A stretch of DNA of 64,000 nucleotides from Deinococcus aetherius (GCF_025997855.1 NZ_AP026560.1:1886001-1950000); one strand, 5' to 3'; numbered from the stretch's first letter, positions 29,821 to 42,110 are shown. The notes: generated by a model not told the origin, from the sequence alone. Numbers and translations: made by a program.

Positions 29821-30806
29821 CTTGACCCCTCCCGGAGCCAGCGGGCGGCGTCGAGAGCGTGGTAGGTGATAATCGCGTCGGCCCCGGCACGGCGCATCCC
29901 GGTCAGCGTCTCCAGCACGGTGCGGCGCTCGTCCATGTACCCGGCCTGCACGGCGGCCTTGACGAGCGCGTACTCGCCGCTCACGTTGTAGGCGACGAGG
30001 GGCAGGTCGAAGGTGTCGCGCAGCAGCCTCACCATGTCGAGGTACGCCAGCGCGGGCTTGACCATCAGGAAATCCGCACCCTGCTCGGCATCGAGCCTGG
30101 CCTCCCGCAGCGCCTCGCGCTCGCCGCCCGCCGGGTCCATCTGGTACGACGCTCGGTTGCCGACGCTGGGGGTGCTGCCCGCCGCGTCGCGGAAGGGCCC
30201 GTAGTAGGCCGAGGCGTACTTGACCGCGTAGGCCATGACGGGGACGTGTGAGAAGCCCGCCTTGTCCAGGGCCGAGCGAATCGCGCCGACCTGGCCGTCC
30301 ATCATCGCGCTGGGGGCCACGATGTCCGCGCCCGCCCGCGCCTGGGACACGGCGGTCCTGGCAAGGAGATCGAGGGCCGCGTCATTGTCCACCGTCCACT
30401 CGCCGTCCCCCGTCTGGCACAGCGGCCCGCAGTGGCCGTGGTCGGTGTACTCGCACAGGCAGGTATCGGCGATGACGGTCACGTCGGGCAGGGCGGCCTT
30501 GATGGCGGTCGCTGCGCGCTGAATCACGCCGCCCTCCGCGTAGGCCTGGCTGCCTTCGGGGTCCTTGTGGTCGGGGATGCCGAAGAGGATCACGCTGGGG
30601 ATGCCGAGGTCGCGGGCGGCTCTCGCCTGCTCGACGGCGCCCTCGACGCTGTGGCGGCTCACGCCCGGCATGGTGGCGATGGGCTCCTCGGTCTCCCCCT
30701 CGTGGACGAAGATGGGGTGGATGAAATGCTGCGGAGAAAGCGTGACCTCACGGGTCATGGCCCGCAGGCCAGCAGTGCGGCGCAGACGGCGGGGACGGTC
30801 CAACAT
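29817..30806 (-). CDS. hemB: Delta-aminolevulinic acid dehydratase (porphobilinogen synthase)
   Basis: This 329-residue enzyme joins two aminolevulinates to porphobilinogen in heme synthesis. [13 protein letters not shown] carries the three zinc-binding cysteines, so it is the zinc-dependent type. Catalytic lysines lie in [17 protein letters not shown] and [18 protein letters not shown] lies 6 nt upstream of ATG, so the mRNA is leaderless. It heads an operon with the phosphatase and the IsdG-like gene. Confidence 0.98.
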   Translation of the reverse strand: MLDRPRRLRRTAGLRAMTREVTLSPQHFIHPIFVHEGETEEPIATMPGVSRHSVEGAVEQARAARDLGIPSVILFGIPDHKDPEGSQAYAEGGVIQRAATAIKAALPDVTVIADTCLCEYTDHGHCGPLCQTGDGEWTVDNDAALDLLARTAVSQARAGADIVAPSAMMDGQVGAIRSALDKAGFSHVPVMAYAVKYASAYYGPFRDAAGSTPSVGNRASYQMDPAGGEREALREARLDAEQGADFLMVKPALAYLDMVRLLRDTFDLPLVAYNVSGEYALVKAAVQAGYMDERRTVLETLTGMRRAGADAIITYHALDAARWLREGSR

Positions 30807-31145
30807 GGGGGCAGGCTAGCGCAGGGCGGGGCGGGGGATTGAGAGGCAGGGAGAGGAGGCGAGGGAGCGCGGTGCCGTCTGCTGCTCAGGCGAGAGGCGG
30901 GCTTGGCGGTTCGGGGTGGCCCTGGGGGCTGCGTCTGCTCGGCCCCCAGCCAACTTCACCACAAGAAGCTTGATACGAACTGGGAGGTGGGGCGAAACTG
31001 CCCGCTCGTTGAATGGCATGAGGGTGAGCTACGCTCGTCACCCCCCTCCCACCCTCCCCCACGAGGGGGGAGGAGCTAAGAACATCATCCTCGCCGCACG
31101 CACCAAGTCAGGGACCTGGGAAGAAACCTTCCCCACCCAGGCCCC
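30807..31145. other. Gene-free gap with GC-rich hairpins
   Basis: 339 bp without a supported gene. GGTGA (31023-31027) pairs with TCACC (31038-31042), and CTCCCCC (31054-31060) pairs with GGGGGAG (31066-31072) around ACGA. These may end transcription of the downstream-facing operons. Only the hemB -10 box (30813-30818) was seen besides them. Confidence 0.6.
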
Positions 31146-31391
31146 TCACACCACGAAGGCCCGCACCCCGCGCTCCCGGCAGGCTTGCAATAGCCGTTGC
31201 CGGGTCTCGGCCACCACCTCCAGGTCGACGTGTTCGACGGTCAGGACGACGCGCGACCGACCCGCCGTGTCCACTCCAGTTCGAGCACTCAGCCTCGCGC
31301 CGCCCGGGGTGGCGAGCAGGGCGGCGAGGGTGGCCGGGTCCGGGCTCCGGGGCAGGGTGATGTGTTCCCGGGTAGGCGCGGCGTCCGTCAT
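31146..31391 (-). CDS. Unknown small protein, last of three-gene operon
   Basis: Not recognised. It is 81 residues, with a strand-rich middle (GRSRVVLTVEHVDLEVVAETRQ) and a short final helix and strand (RERGVRAFVV). The start overlaps the stop of the gene before it by ATGA, which supports translation. Codon use is like its neighbours. Confidence 0.65.
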   Translation of the reverse strand: MTDAAPTREHITLPRSPDPATLAALLATPGGARLSARTGVDTAGRSRVVLTVEHVDLEVVAETRQRLLQACRERGVRAFVV

Positions 31392-31582
31392 CGCCGCAGC
31401 GGCTCCACGCGGTAGCCCCTCCGGGCGTGGGGCGGGCCGACCTCGCCGCGTTCGAGCAGGAGCTTTACCGCCTCGCCCGGCAGGCGCTCCACCCGCTCAA
31501 GGTACAGGCGGAGGCTGACGGGGCCGTCGAAACGGCGGGGGTGGGAGTCACCCTCCACCCGCAGGTCGAGCCACTCGATCAC
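31388..31582 (-). CDS. Unknown small basic protein, middle of three-gene operon
   Basis: Not recognised. It is 64 residues, basic, with a strand (MIEWLDLRVEG) and a helix (GPVSLRLYLERVERLPGEAVKLLLERG) that might form a small nucleic-acid-binding fold. It starts 16 bp after the stop of the upstream gene and overlaps the next gene by 4 bp. Size and overlap suggest the three proteins may work together. Confidence 0.62.
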   Translation of the reverse strand: MIEWLDLRVEGDSHPRRFDGPVSLRLYLERVERLPGEAVKLLLERGEVGPPHARRGYRVEPLRR

Positions 31583-31598
31583 GGGGCGCCTATGGGGC

Positions 31599-31955
<357 letters not shown>

Positions 31956-31991
31956 CCGCCCCAGCATACCCGCTCCGGGGACGGGGGCGGG

Positions 31992-33188
31992 TTAACTGAC
32001 ATCTTGCAATTTAGGTTGAGGGGACGGGAAGTGCATGCTGGAAGGCGTCGAGCGCGTCCAGCTCCAGTTGGAGTGCTTGACGACGCACATCGGGGACGAA
32101 CGAGAACCGTACGGTTCTCGCCAGATCGCCCCAGTCGGGCCACATGCCTGCTCTCCCCACAGGCAGATCGAGGTTCTGGAGATGGCAGAGGAGGAAGGCT
32201 GTCCCAGAGAGGCACCACCAGCGCATCACCCCCTGTTTGCTGTGCTGGGCGAAGCGTTCGAGCCCAAAGCGTCCCTTGACCGTTTTGAAGAAGGCTTCGA
32301 TCCGCCACCGGCACTTCCCCAGCCGAGCCAGGTACTTGCCCCCCAGATCGAGATTGGACATCACGAAGCGTTGTTCAGGCTCTTTGTTGCGGTAGAGCCA
32401 GACCCAGGAGACGCACATGGTGTGGTCAAGCCCTGTGGGCTTGACCAGGCTCCCCCGGACCATCAGGTCACGGACCTGCCGCCCACCCTCCAGTTTCCGG
32501 GTGCAGCGCACGCCGACCACGATGTCGAGGCCACGGGCGAGAACGCCCCGAATAAACTCGGCACTCTCGAAGCCCCCGTCTGCATGCAGACGGGGACGCC
32601 GTTTTCCAGACATCAGGGCAGAAGGAACGGTGCGGAGCAGCTTCAACGCGAGCTGCGCGGGGGAAGGGGTCCCCTTCCCCCGCCAGATTTGAAAAGCCCA
32701 GGGCAGACGAAGCTGCCCGCAGCACAGGTACAACACCACCAGGTGAACGCCGTGGACGCTGTTGAAGGTGTGAACCCAGTCGGCAAGTTCGCTGAACTTG
32801 CCGGTCTTTTCCAGGCTGGTCAGGTCCACCAGCAGTTCCAGCCGAGGGCGCTGGTGGGGCTGCTGTCGCCACCAGTCCTGCACCGTCTCCAGGGCGTGCT
32901 GACGCAACACTCGGCACAGGTGCCGGGTGTCCCAGACCGCGTGATTGAGGAAGCGGCTGAGAGCTGAGGGAGATTTGACGGTGGCCCGTTGGGGTAGCGG
33001 TCTACCAGAACCATCCAACAGCAGGTCGAGGAAGACCTCGAACGACTCCCGATGCTGCTTGCGGGAAAAGCAGGGCAGGATGTCAGAATACAACCGTCTG
33101 GAACGCTGTTCTTTTGGGTTCACACCCCACAATGGGGCCAAAAGGGCGTTCCAGACGTCCTTTCCCTCAACTGCAAGATGTCAGTTAA
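31992..33188 (-). mobile_element. Insertion sequence, IS4 superfamily (IS701-like), TTAA duplication
   Basis: The element spans 31996-33184 (1189 bp) between TTAA copies at 31992-31995 and 33185-33188. Both ends begin CTGACATCTTGCA; past that the left end has an extra ATTTAG before the shared GTTGAGGG. A 4-bp YTAR-like target is typical of IS701 elements, whereas other IS4 groups duplicate 8 bp or more. One intact transposase gene fills it. The left TTAA coincides with nothing coding; the right TTAA supplies the TAA stop of the large P-loop gene. Conserved ends and frame suggest a recent insertion. Confidence 0.9.
32011..33141 (-). CDS. IS transposase, DDE type
   Basis: About 376 residues. 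The DDE residues are in LLVDLTSLEKTG, LHADGGFESAEF and RWRIEAFFKTVKGRFGLERF; the last is the Y/R-E-K block of IS4-type transposases. It cuts and pastes the element. The start is uncertain: TTG at 33141 is open, but a GTG six codons later (before NPKEQRSRR) may be used. The stop codon overlaps the ATTTAG insertion at the left end. No frameshift is seen, so it is probably active. Confidence 0.92.
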   Translation of the reverse strand: MAPLWGVNPKEQRSRRLYSDILPCFSRKQHRESFEVFLDLLLDGSGRPLPQRATVKSPSALSRFLNHAVWDTRHLCRVLRQHALETVQDWWRQQPHQRPRLELLVDLTSLEKTGKFSELADWVHTFNSVHGVHLVVLYLCCGQLRLPWAFQIWRGKGTPSPAQLALKLLRTVPSALMSGKRRPRLHADGGFESAEFIRGVLARGLDIVVGVRCTRKLEGGRQVRDLMVRGSLVKPTGLDHTMCVSWVWLYRNKEPEQRFVMSNLDLGGKYLARLGKCRWRIEAFFKTVKGRFGLERFAQHSKQGVMRWWCLSGTAFLLCHLQNLDLPVGRAGMWPDWGDLARTVRFSFVPDVRRQALQLELDALDAFQHALPVPST

Positions 33189-36097
33189 CCCTCCGGCCCG
33201 GTTTCGAGAAGGACGAGCGCGTCGCGCAGCCGCAGGTGACCGGGTTCCCAGTCCGGGTGGAGGACACGCAGCACGGCCTCGGGGTGGGGGTGTCCGTGCT
33301 CCAAGGCGCGGCCCGCCTCCCGCCACACCCCGGGCCGAAAGGGGGCGAGGTCGGGCTCCCGCAGGGCGTCGCGCAGCCAGCCCAGAGTTCCCACCCCCTC
33401 CCCGACGGTCGCGCGGGCCTCCAGCGCGAGGAGCTGGGCCGTGAGCCCGGGGTCGGGCGCGTGGGTGCCGGGGAGGCCGAGCTGCACCCGGCGCACGAGG
33501 GCGTGGGCGCGGTTGACCTCGGCGAGGGCGGCGTTTCCCTCCCCCGCCCGCAGCAGGGCCTCGGCGCGGATGGCGCGGGCCTGGGCCTCGGCGTAGGGGT
33601 GGTCGGTCATGTCCAGCGCCCGGCCCGTGTGCTCCAGGGCGGCGCGCGGGTCGGGGTCGGCGAGGGCGCGGCTGAGCCGCATGTCGAAGGTGAGGACCTG
33701 CTCGCGGTCGCTTTTTCCATCGGCCCGGGTGAGCCCCACGTCGAGCAGCGCCCGGGCATGGGCGAGGTCGGGGTGGTCGCCGCGCGGCCCGGCGAAGGGC
33801 TGGAGGTACGGCAGGCCCACCCCACGCGTCAGGTACGCGAGCGCGACGCGGTAGGCGGTGCGGCGGGTGCGGTACTCGGCCTCCGGGCGGCGGGGCCCGG
33901 GGCGGGCGAGCAGGGCCAGGGCGCGCGTGGCGTCGGCGAGCGCGGCGTCGGGCCGTCCCAGCGCGAGCAGGACGGGCACGCCCTCGCTCAGGAGCCGGGC
34001 GCGCAGCACCGTGTCCCCCCGCCCACCCCCCACGGCGTTCGGCAGGAGCGCGAGGGCGCGGCCCAGGTGCTCCCACCCCTCCCCGGGGCGGCCCAGACGG
34101 CGCAGGGCCGTGGCCGCGCGGGCCAGCGCCCGGGCACCTTCCTCGTCGGTGCCCCCGGCGACCTCCAGGCGGGCGGCGGCGTCCGTCAGGGCTTCCAGGG
34201 CGGCGGCGGGCTGGCCCAGGCGCAGCCGCAGGTCGCCCTCCTGGTAGCGGGCGCGGGCGGAGAGGAGCGGGCTCGCCTCCGGGACGAGGTGGAGGTGGTG
34301 CAGCGCCTCGCCCCAGCGCCCCGCGTCCTTGGCGATCAGGCCCCGCCAGAGGTGGGCGCGGGCCCCGCCGTGCGCGGTGCGCGGGTCGCGGACCGCGTGC
34401 GTGGCCGCCTCCAGGTCCCCGCGCCAGCGGGCCAGGGCCGCCCGCACGAGCAGGGCGTCGGCCCCGGCGGCGGCGGTCCAGGAGTCGGGGGCCCCGGCCA
34501 GGACGCCGCTCAGGTCGGGGTGGGCGAGCCCTGCGGTCGCCGCCTCGAAATTGCCCGCGTCCACGCTGCTCTCCGCGAGCTTGACCCGTGCCCAGCCCCG
34601 CACGGCCGGGTTCGGCGATTCCAGCAGGGTGAAGAGGGCGTCCCGCGCGTGGGGCTCGTCGTACTCGCCGCGCCCGGCGTGGTGGGCGGCGACCGCCCGG
34701 GCGAGCGTCTCACGGGTGGCCCCCCGCGCCCCCGCCCGCACCCGGGGCCACAGGGGCGGCAGGTGCCGGGCGTCGTCCGGACACCCGGCGAGGTGCGCGG
34801 CGAGCCCGCCCCACTCCCCCAGCGCGGCGAGGGCGCTCAAGCGGAACCGGGCGAGGTCCGGGGGCAGGGAGGCGCCCGCCAGACGGCGTAGGGGCTCCTG
34901 CACCTCGCGGGCGGGAACGTGCCCCAGGGCGGCCCGCAGCGGGGGCAGGGGCGTCCAGCCCGCGCTCCCCTCCCGCAGCAGGGCGCGGGCGTGCGGGGGG
35001 AGGGCGGCCACGGGCCCCCCGAGGGCGGCAGCGAGGGCAGGCCCGGGAATGTCCCCGTCCGGCCCCACCTCCAGCGCCGCGAGGGCCGCCGCCAGCCGCC
35101 GCACGTCCGGGTCGGCGAGGAGGCGGTCGGGGGCCGCCTCTTCTGCCCCCGAGCCCGCGAGCAGGACGAGGCGGTCGAGGTGCCGCCCCGTCTCGCGGAC
35201 GAGCAGGTCGGCCCGCTCGCGGGGGATGCCCAGGCGGGCCATCAGGTACGCGCGGGCCTCGGCGGGGGTGGGGGGGCGCAGCTCGATGACCTCCGCCACG
35301 CCGCCGGGCAGCCCGGCCGCGTCCTCCAGCGCGAGGAGCACGGCCACGCCGGGAGGGGCGCGGCGCAGCAGGTGTTCGGCGGCCCAGGCGGCGGGGGACA
35401 GGGGCGAACCGTCGGGGCCCCGGGGCGGCCCGCCCGCGAAGGTCAGGTCGGCGGTGACCCGGGCGAGGAGCACGCCGGGCGGGGGAGGAAGCACGGATCG
35501 GGCCGCGTCCGCCTGCGCCTGCGCCCGGGCCGAGAAGGAGGTGCCCGACGCGGCGAGCGGCAGCGTCCCCTCCCCTCCCGCTGGCCCCCCCGCCTGGACG
35601 TCGCCCCGCAGGTTGAGCCGGGTGACCGGCCCGCTCGCCACGCCCCGCAGGGCCCGTTCCAGGTGGTCGAGCAGGATCGTCTTGCCTGCCCCCGCGCGGC
35701 CCGTCACGATCAACCGGGGGGCGCGGCCCGACCGGACGCCCGCCAGGAACTGCTTGTACGCCCGTTTCTTGGAGCGGCCCAGCAGCTCCAGCTCGTCGGG
35801 GAGGGGGGAAGGCACGGGTGGAGAGGCCGCCCCGCCCCCTTCGAGGGGCCGCCCCGCCTCCCGCGCGAGGCCTTCGAGGATGGCGCGCAGGGCAGCCTTG
35901 TCCGCCGGGGTGCCCACGTCGCGGTACACGATGTTGCGCACGCTCGACCCGTTCGCGCCCCGCCCGCGCATCTCGGCCTCCAGCCAGCGCAGGCTGCCGC
36001 GCACCTCGTGCCCCGCTTTCCCGCTTCCCCGGGGCAGGTGAGCGCGCAGGTCGGCGAGGACACCCTTCCAGTCGAAGCCGGGCGCGGAGGCGTTCAA
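33185..36097 (-). CDS. Large P-loop ATPase with TPR-like repeats, STAND-type
   Basis: This 970-residue protein has three parts. Residues 1-85 form an unrecognised N-terminal domain (EVRGSLRWLEAEMRGRGANG, then VGTPADKAALRAILEG). Residues about 105-420 form an NTPase with Walker A GRAGAGKT (133-140), a Walker B-like VAVLLALEDAAG and a long winged-helix-like region. The rest is alpha-helical with repeated 34-residue-like units of the TPR kind. This architecture resembles STAND NTPases, used as signalling switches and in some phage-defence proteins. The start is probably TTG at 36097, with TAGCCT 9 nt upstream. The stop TAA is part of the IS target. Confidence 0.8.
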   Translation of the reverse strand: MNASAPGFDWKGVLADLRAHLPRGSGKAGHEVRGSLRWLEAEMRGRGANGSSVRNIVYRDVGTPADKAALRAILEGLAREAGRPLEGGGAASPPVPSPLPDELELLGRSKKRAYKQFLAGVRSGRAPRLIVTGRAGAGKTILLDHLERALRGVASGPVTRLNLRGDVQAGGPAGGEGTLPLAASGTSFSARAQAQADAARSVLPPPPGVLLARVTADLTFAGGPPRGPDGSPLSPAAWAAEHLLRRAPPGVAVLLALEDAAGLPGGVAEVIELRPPTPAEARAYLMARLGIPRERADLLVRETGRHLDRLVLLAGSGAEEAAPDRLLADPDVRRLAAALAALEVGPDGDIPGPALAAALGGPVAALPPHARALLREGSAGWTPLPPLRAALGHVPAREVQEPLRRLAGASLPPDLARFRLSALAALGEWGGLAAHLAGCPDDARHLPPLWPRVRAGARGATRETLARAVAAHHAGRGEYDEPHARDALFTLLESPNPAVRGWARVKLAESSVDAGNFEAATAGLAHPDLSGVLAGAPDSWTAAAGADALLVRAALARWRGDLEAATHAVRDPRTAHGGARAHLWRGLIAKDAGRWGEALHHLHLVPEASPLLSARARYQEGDLRLRLGQPAAALEALTDAAARLEVAGGTDEEGARALARAATALRRLGRPGEGWEHLGRALALLPNAVGGGRGDTVLRARLLSEGVPVLLALGRPDAALADATRALALLARPGPRRPEAEYRTRRTAYRVALAYLTRGVGLPYLQPFAGPRGDHPDLAHARALLDVGLTRADGKSDREQVLTFDMRLSRALADPDPRAALEHTGRALDMTDHPYAEAQARAIRAEALLRAGEGNAALAEVNRAHALVRRVQLGLPGTHAPDPGLTAQLLALEARATVGEGVGTLGWLRDALREPDLAPFRPGVWREAGRALEHGHPHPEAVLRVLHPDWEPGHLRLRDALVLLETGPEG

Positions 36098-36245
36098 GGT
36101 AGGCCGAGGCTATCATCCCGTCCCGCTGGCCCGGCCCACCCCGGCGGGGAGTTCCCGGCACGTTCCTGATGCCGTCGTCAGCGTCCTCGCGCGGCCCTGT
36201 GTATACTCGGTCCAGTTTTCACAATTCCCACCCCAGGAGGAACCC

Positions 36246-36956
36246 ATGCGTCTATCCCTCACCCGCCCTGCCCTCGTGACCCTGGCCCTGACCGCCGCTG
36301 CGACGGCAGGCGCCCAGAGCCAGCAGGCCGCGCAGGCCCTCTTCGACGAGGGCAAGTGGCAGGAGGCCGCCAGCAGCGCCGCCGCCCTGAACACCGGCGC
36401 CGGGTTCGCCCTCGCCGCCGAGGCCACGACCGCCGGGGCGGCTCTCAGCCCCGACAACCAGAAGAAGGCCCTTTTCGAGAAGGCCCAGGGGTACGCCCGT
36501 CAGGCCATCGCGCTCGACAAGAACAACGCGGACGCCTACTTCGAGTTGGCCCGCGCCGAGGGGAGGCTGGCCCAGTACAGCGGGATTCTCAACAGCCTCA
36601 ACCTCGCCGGGGACATGCGCAAGAACCTCGACCAGGCCTTGAAGCTCAAGCCCAACATGGCGGGCGCCTACGTCGCGCTCGGCCTGTGGCACGCCAATCT
36701 GGTCGCCAAGGGGCGGGCCGCGACCTTCGTGACCGGCGCGCGGGCGAACCAGATCACGCCCAACTTCGAGAAGGCCATCGCCCTCGAACCCGGCGTCGCC
36801 GTCCACCGCATCGAGTACGCCAACGCCCTGCTGCTTCAGGGCAACAAGGCCGGGGCCGCCGCCCAGCTTCAGAAGGCCGTGAGCCTGCCTGCCGAGACCT
36901 TCTGGCAGAAGCGCGACCTGGAGGAGGCGAAGGCGCGGCTGGCGTCGTTGCAGTAA
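36246..36956 (+). CDS. Secreted TPR-repeat protein
   Basis: This 236-residue protein has a signal peptide (RPALVTLALTAAATAGAQS) ending near residue 23. It then has helical repeats such as KALFEKAQGYARQAIALDKNNADAYFELARA and NLDQALKLKPNMAGAYVALGLWHANL, which are TPR-like pairs. It is probably a periplasmic or envelope-associated scaffold. Promoter TATACT (36199-36204), a leader of about 35 nt and AGGAGGAA before ATG give a conventional leadered mRNA. Divergent from the P-loop gene. Confidence 0.85.
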   Translation: MRLSLTRPALVTLALTAAATAGAQSQQAAQALFDEGKWQEAASSAAALNTGAGFALAAEATTAGAALSPDNQKKALFEKAQGYARQAIALDKNNADAYFELARAEGRLAQYSGILNSLNLAGDMRKNLDQALKLKPNMAGAYVALGLWHANLVAKGRAATFVTGARANQITPNFEKAIALEPGVAVHRIEYANALLLQGNKAGAAAQLQKAVSLPAETFWQKRDLEEAKARLASLQ

Positions 36957-36958
36957 GC

Positions 36959-37043
36959 GATCAGCCGTCAGCCTTCAGCACGCAGCGCCCCGGCTCAGGC
37001 TGGGGCCTTCTGTCTTTTGCTGACCGCTGACGGCTGACGGCTC
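36959..37043. repeat. Heptad hairpin (TCAGC type) at the end of the lipid kinase gene
   Basis: The left arm (36959-36986) reads GATCAGC, CGTCAGC, CTTCAGC, ACGCAGC. The right arm (37019-37039) reads GCTGACC, GCTGACG, GCTGACG. The arms are complementary. The element overlaps the last ~27 codons of the minus-strand gene. Confidence 0.85.
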
Positions 37044-37974
37044 CCCCCAGCAGCGTGACCGCCCCCGGCAGCATCTCCACCTCCACCCGCGTCACCCGCC
37101 CCGCGAGGTCCCCGTCGAGGTGGAGGTGGGTAGGCCGCGCCCAGGTGGCCGTCACCCGGCGTCCGGCGGCATGGTGGACCTGCGGGTGCCCGAGGTGGCG
37201 GCCCCGCAACAGCAGACCCATCAGGCCGAGCACCTGGAGGCGGCCCACCGGACCGCTCACCACGGCGTTGAGCCGTCCGTCGCCCGGGTCCGAGAGCGGG
37301 CTGACCCGGAAGCCCGCCCCGTAGCGTGTGCCGTTCATGACGGCGGCAAGGCAGCTCGGCCCGCTGTACACCACCGCGCCGTCCACCTCCACGGTGACGG
37401 GGGTGAGGGTCAGCCCGCGCAGCGCCGTCAGGGCCGCCCAGGTGTACCGCCCGAACCCAGAGAGGCGGGCGGGAGCCTGGGGGAGCAGCGCGGCGACCTC
37501 GGCGTCGAGCCCCATCCCCAGCCCGTTGAGCAGGAGACGGGACGTGCCCGCCACGTCACCCTCCACGATGCGCACCCGCAGCGCGTCCACCCGGCACGGC
37601 GGCGCGGCGAGGCGGTCCAGCGCCCCGGCGAAGTCCCCCGGCCTCAACCCGAGCATGCCCGCGAAGTCGTTCCCGCTGCCCAGCGGCACCAGGCCGAGGG
37701 CGCGACCCCGCCCAAGCCCCGTCTCGTCCACCACAGCCGGGAGCAGGGCCGTCACCGTGCCGTCCCCTCCCACCGCGAGCACCGCCACGTCTGCCGGAAG
37801 GGCGCACACCCGCTCCAGGGCCGCCGCGCCGCTCGGCTCGCGGATGAGGTCGAAGGGCAGGCGGTGGCGGCGCAACTCCGCCTCCAACCGGGGCCACTCG
37901 CGCTCAGCGAGGCCACGCCCGGCGGAAGGGTTGAGGACGACGGCGTAGCGCCGGGGGGGATCGGTCTGGGTCAC
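36961..37974 (-). CDS. Diacylglycerol-kinase-family lipid kinase
   Basis: This 337-residue cytosolic enzyme phosphorylates a lipid using ATP. The family's GGDGT motif appears in [14 protein letters not shown] (about 67-80), preceded by VLNPSAGRG and followed by [14 protein letters not shown]. The C-terminal lobe has a beta-sandwich of the YegS/DagK type. The lipid substrate is not known. The last ~27 residues (from about [10 protein letters not shown]) are read through a heptad repeat and are probably a tail with no role. The start at 37974 is ATG or GTG-like as read, without a clear ribosome site. Confidence 0.9.
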   Translation of the reverse strand: MTQTDPPRRYAVVLNPSAGRGLAEREWPRLEAELRRHRLPFDLIREPSGAAALERVCALPADVAVLAVGGDGTVTALLPAVVDETGLGRGRALGLVPLGSGNDFAGMLGLRPGDFAGALDRLAAPPCRVDALRVRIVEGDVAGTSRLLLNGLGMGLDAEVAALLPQAPARLSGFGRYTWAALTALRGLTLTPVTVEVDGAVVYSGPSCLAAVMNGTRYGAGFRVSPLSDPGDGRLNAVVSGPVGRLQVLGLMGLLLRGRHLGHPQVHHAAGRRVTATWARPTHLHLDGDLAGRVTRVEVEMLPGAVTLLGGAVSRQRSAKDRRPQPEPGRCVLKADG

Positions 37975-38010
37975 GTGGGAAGAGGATACGCCGCCCCCGT
38001 TCCCCCACCC

Positions 38011-39189
<1,179 letters not shown>

Positions 39190-39193
39190 GTTA

Positions 39194-40345
<1,152 letters not shown>

Positions 40346-40466
40346 AAGCTGACCGGAGTCTAAAGGCAATGGGTGAGGGGAGGCGATGGCCGAAAGAGGG
40401 ATGTGGACGGGCCCGGGACAACCTCAGCCATGAGACCCCGCACGAAAGTGGGCGTGAGAGCAGGCC

Positions 40467-40532
40467 AAGGCAGAAGGGCAAAGGCGGAAGGCGATCCCGG
40501 CTGGCCTTCTGCTTTCCGCCTTCCGCACCTTG
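40467..40532. repeat. Heptad hairpin between upp and wecA-type gene (AAGGCAG type)
   Basis: The left arm (40467-40494) reads AAGGCAG, AAGGGCA, AAGGCGG, AAGGCGA. The right arm (40505-40532) reads CCTTCTG, CTTTCCG, CCTTCCG, CACCTTG. The arms pair with a short loop. The unit is close to that at 11164. Confidence 0.85.
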
Positions 40533-40570
40533 TTGCTGGAAGTCCGATCAGGACCCGGCCAGGGCGCCTC

Positions 40571-41194
40571 TCACTTCGTTCCGTAAATCCGGTCCCCCGC
40601 GTCCCCCAGCCCCGGCACGATGTAGCCGTGGTCGTTGAGCCGCTCGTCCACCGCCGCCACCACGATCTCCACATCGGGGTGCTCGGCCTCAATGACGGCC
40701 ACCCCCTCGGGCGCGGCGAGGATGGACATGAGCTTGATGGTCTGGGCGCCCGCGTCCTTGAGGAACTGGATGGCCGCGCCCGCGCTTCCGCCCGTGGCGA
40801 GCATGGGGTCGGTCAGGAAGACCCGGCGCTCGGCGATGTCGGCGGGGAGCTTGTTGTAGTAAGCGACGGGCTTCAGCGTCAGGGGGTCGCGGTACAGCCC
40901 GATGTGGCCGACCCGCGCGGCGGGCACCAGGCTGAGGATGCCGTCGGTCATCACCAGCCCCGCGCGCAGGATGGCGACGAGGGCGAGCTTCTTGCCGCTG
41001 AGCATCGGGAACTCACCCTCTTGCAGTGGCGTTTGCAGGTGGGTGGGGCTCAGCTCCAGGTCGCGCATCGCCTCGTAGGCGAGGAGCATCGAGACCTCGG
41101 CAGCGAGTTCGCGGAACTCCTTGACGCCAGTCTCGACGCTGCGCATCAGGGAGAGCTTGTGCTGGATCAGGGGGTGGGCCACGACCGTGAGCAT
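40571..41194 (-). CDS. upp: Uracil phosphoribosyltransferase
   Basis: This 207-residue cytosolic salvage enzyme makes UMP from uracil and PRPP. The PRPP-binding motif [14 protein letters not shown] and the active-site SILAAPEGV block are intact, and the C-terminal [13 protein letters not shown] is typical. TATGGT lies 7 nt before ATG, giving a leaderless mRNA. It is followed by the wecA-type gene after a heptad hairpin. Confidence 0.97.
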   Translation of the reverse strand: MLTVVAHPLIQHKLSLMRSVETGVKEFRELAAEVSMLLAYEAMRDLELSPTHLQTPLQEGEFPMLSGKKLALVAILRAGLVMTDGILSLVPAARVGHIGLYRDPLTLKPVAYYNKLPADIAERRVFLTDPMLATGGSAGAAIQFLKDAGAQTIKLMSILAAPEGVAVIEAEHPDVEIVVAAVDERLNDHGYIVPGLGDAGDRIYGTK

Positions 41195-41222
41195 GGCTCA
41201 CACCATACCCGCCCGGTGGGGC

Positions 41223-42044
41223 TCAGCCCGGCAACCGCGCGAGGACGTGCCGGGCGCGCGACAACTTGGGGCCGCGCTGGCCGTCGAACTCGTAGGGCTC
41301 GTTCATCAGGAACCAGTACAGGTCGTGCAGGTAGGTGTGCGCGAGGTAGGCCCGCAGCCGGGTCACGGTCGCCGGTTCGCGGTCGGGGAGGAAGGTCAGG
41401 GCCGCCTCCAGGCTGGCGTCGGGCGAGAGCAGGTCGAGGGTGCCCGTCTTGAGGAGGGCGATGTCGCGCAGCGGGTCGTCCCACGCGGCCTTCGTCCAGT
41501 CGATCACGATGACCTCCCCACCCGGCGCGATCAGGATGTTGTCCTGCCACAGGTCGAGGTGGCAAAACGCCGAGGGCTGGTCGAGGAGGCCGCGCTCCAG
41601 CGGCTCCTCCACGGCGTCGAAGAGGTCGTCGAGGGGGTAGGCGGCCAGCGCACGGCGGAAGCGTTTCAGGCGCTCGCGGAGTCGGCCCAGATCCACGGCC
41701 TCTCCACGCTCGCGGTGCAGGGCGCCCAGAATCTCCCGCAGGCGGGGCAGGGCGCGGGACACGTCGGCGGCGGTGAGGGGGTGCCCTGGAAAGCGGCGCA
41801 TGATCAGGGCCTCGACCCCATCGGCCTCCACGGCGCCCAGGACCCACTCGCCCAGCCCGGCGCGGCGCAGGTTCTCGGCCTCCAGGCGGTGCTCGCCTTG
41901 GTGGTTGCGGTACACCTTCACGACGACCCGGCCATCCGGGGTGCTGTACACGCGGCTTTGCATCCCCTGGTCCATGGGCGTCAGGGGGCCGTAGCGGGCC
42001 TCCAGCACGGGGAAGCGGAGGAAGGTCGGGCCGCCAGAGGTCAC
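41223..42044 (-). CDS. Aminoglycoside phosphotransferase-family kinase
   Basis: This 273-residue protein has the kinase fold of APH/choline-kinase enzymes. [10 protein letters not shown] holds the catalytic Asp and Asn, and [15 protein letters not shown] holds the metal-binding Asp. Family members phosphorylate small molecules; resistance to an antibiotic is not shown. The start is GTG at 42044 with TATGAT 6 nt upstream, so the mRNA is leaderless. Monocistronic, in a region of housekeeping genes. Confidence 0.88.
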   Translation of the reverse strand: MTSGGPTFLRFPVLEARYGPLTPMDQGMQSRVYSTPDGRVVVKVYRNHQGEHRLEAENLRRAGLGEWVLGAVEADGVEALIMRRFPGHPLTAADVSRALPRLREILGALHRERGEAVDLGRLRERLKRFRRALAAYPLDDLFDAVEEPLERGLLDQPSAFCHLDLWQDNILIAPGGEVIVIDWTKAAWDDPLRDIALLKTGTLDLLSPDASLEAALTFLPDREPATVTRLRAYLAHTYLHDLYWFLMNEPYEFDGQRGPKLSRARHVLARLPG

Positions 42045-42110
42045 CCGCGCATCATAGCGGGGGCCCGGGGACCCGGGCGAAGAACACCGGGCGGGGCGGC
42101 AAACCCCGGA

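Noticed and set aside
30816..31019. A 67-residue minus-strand frame in the gap after hemB
   Set aside because: No start signal, no family and poor composition; the gap looks like hairpins only.
31992..36097. The 970-residue gene as truncated by the IS
   Set aside because: The TAA is part of the TTAA target, so the stop existed before insertion if the target was TTAA as the duplication indicates.
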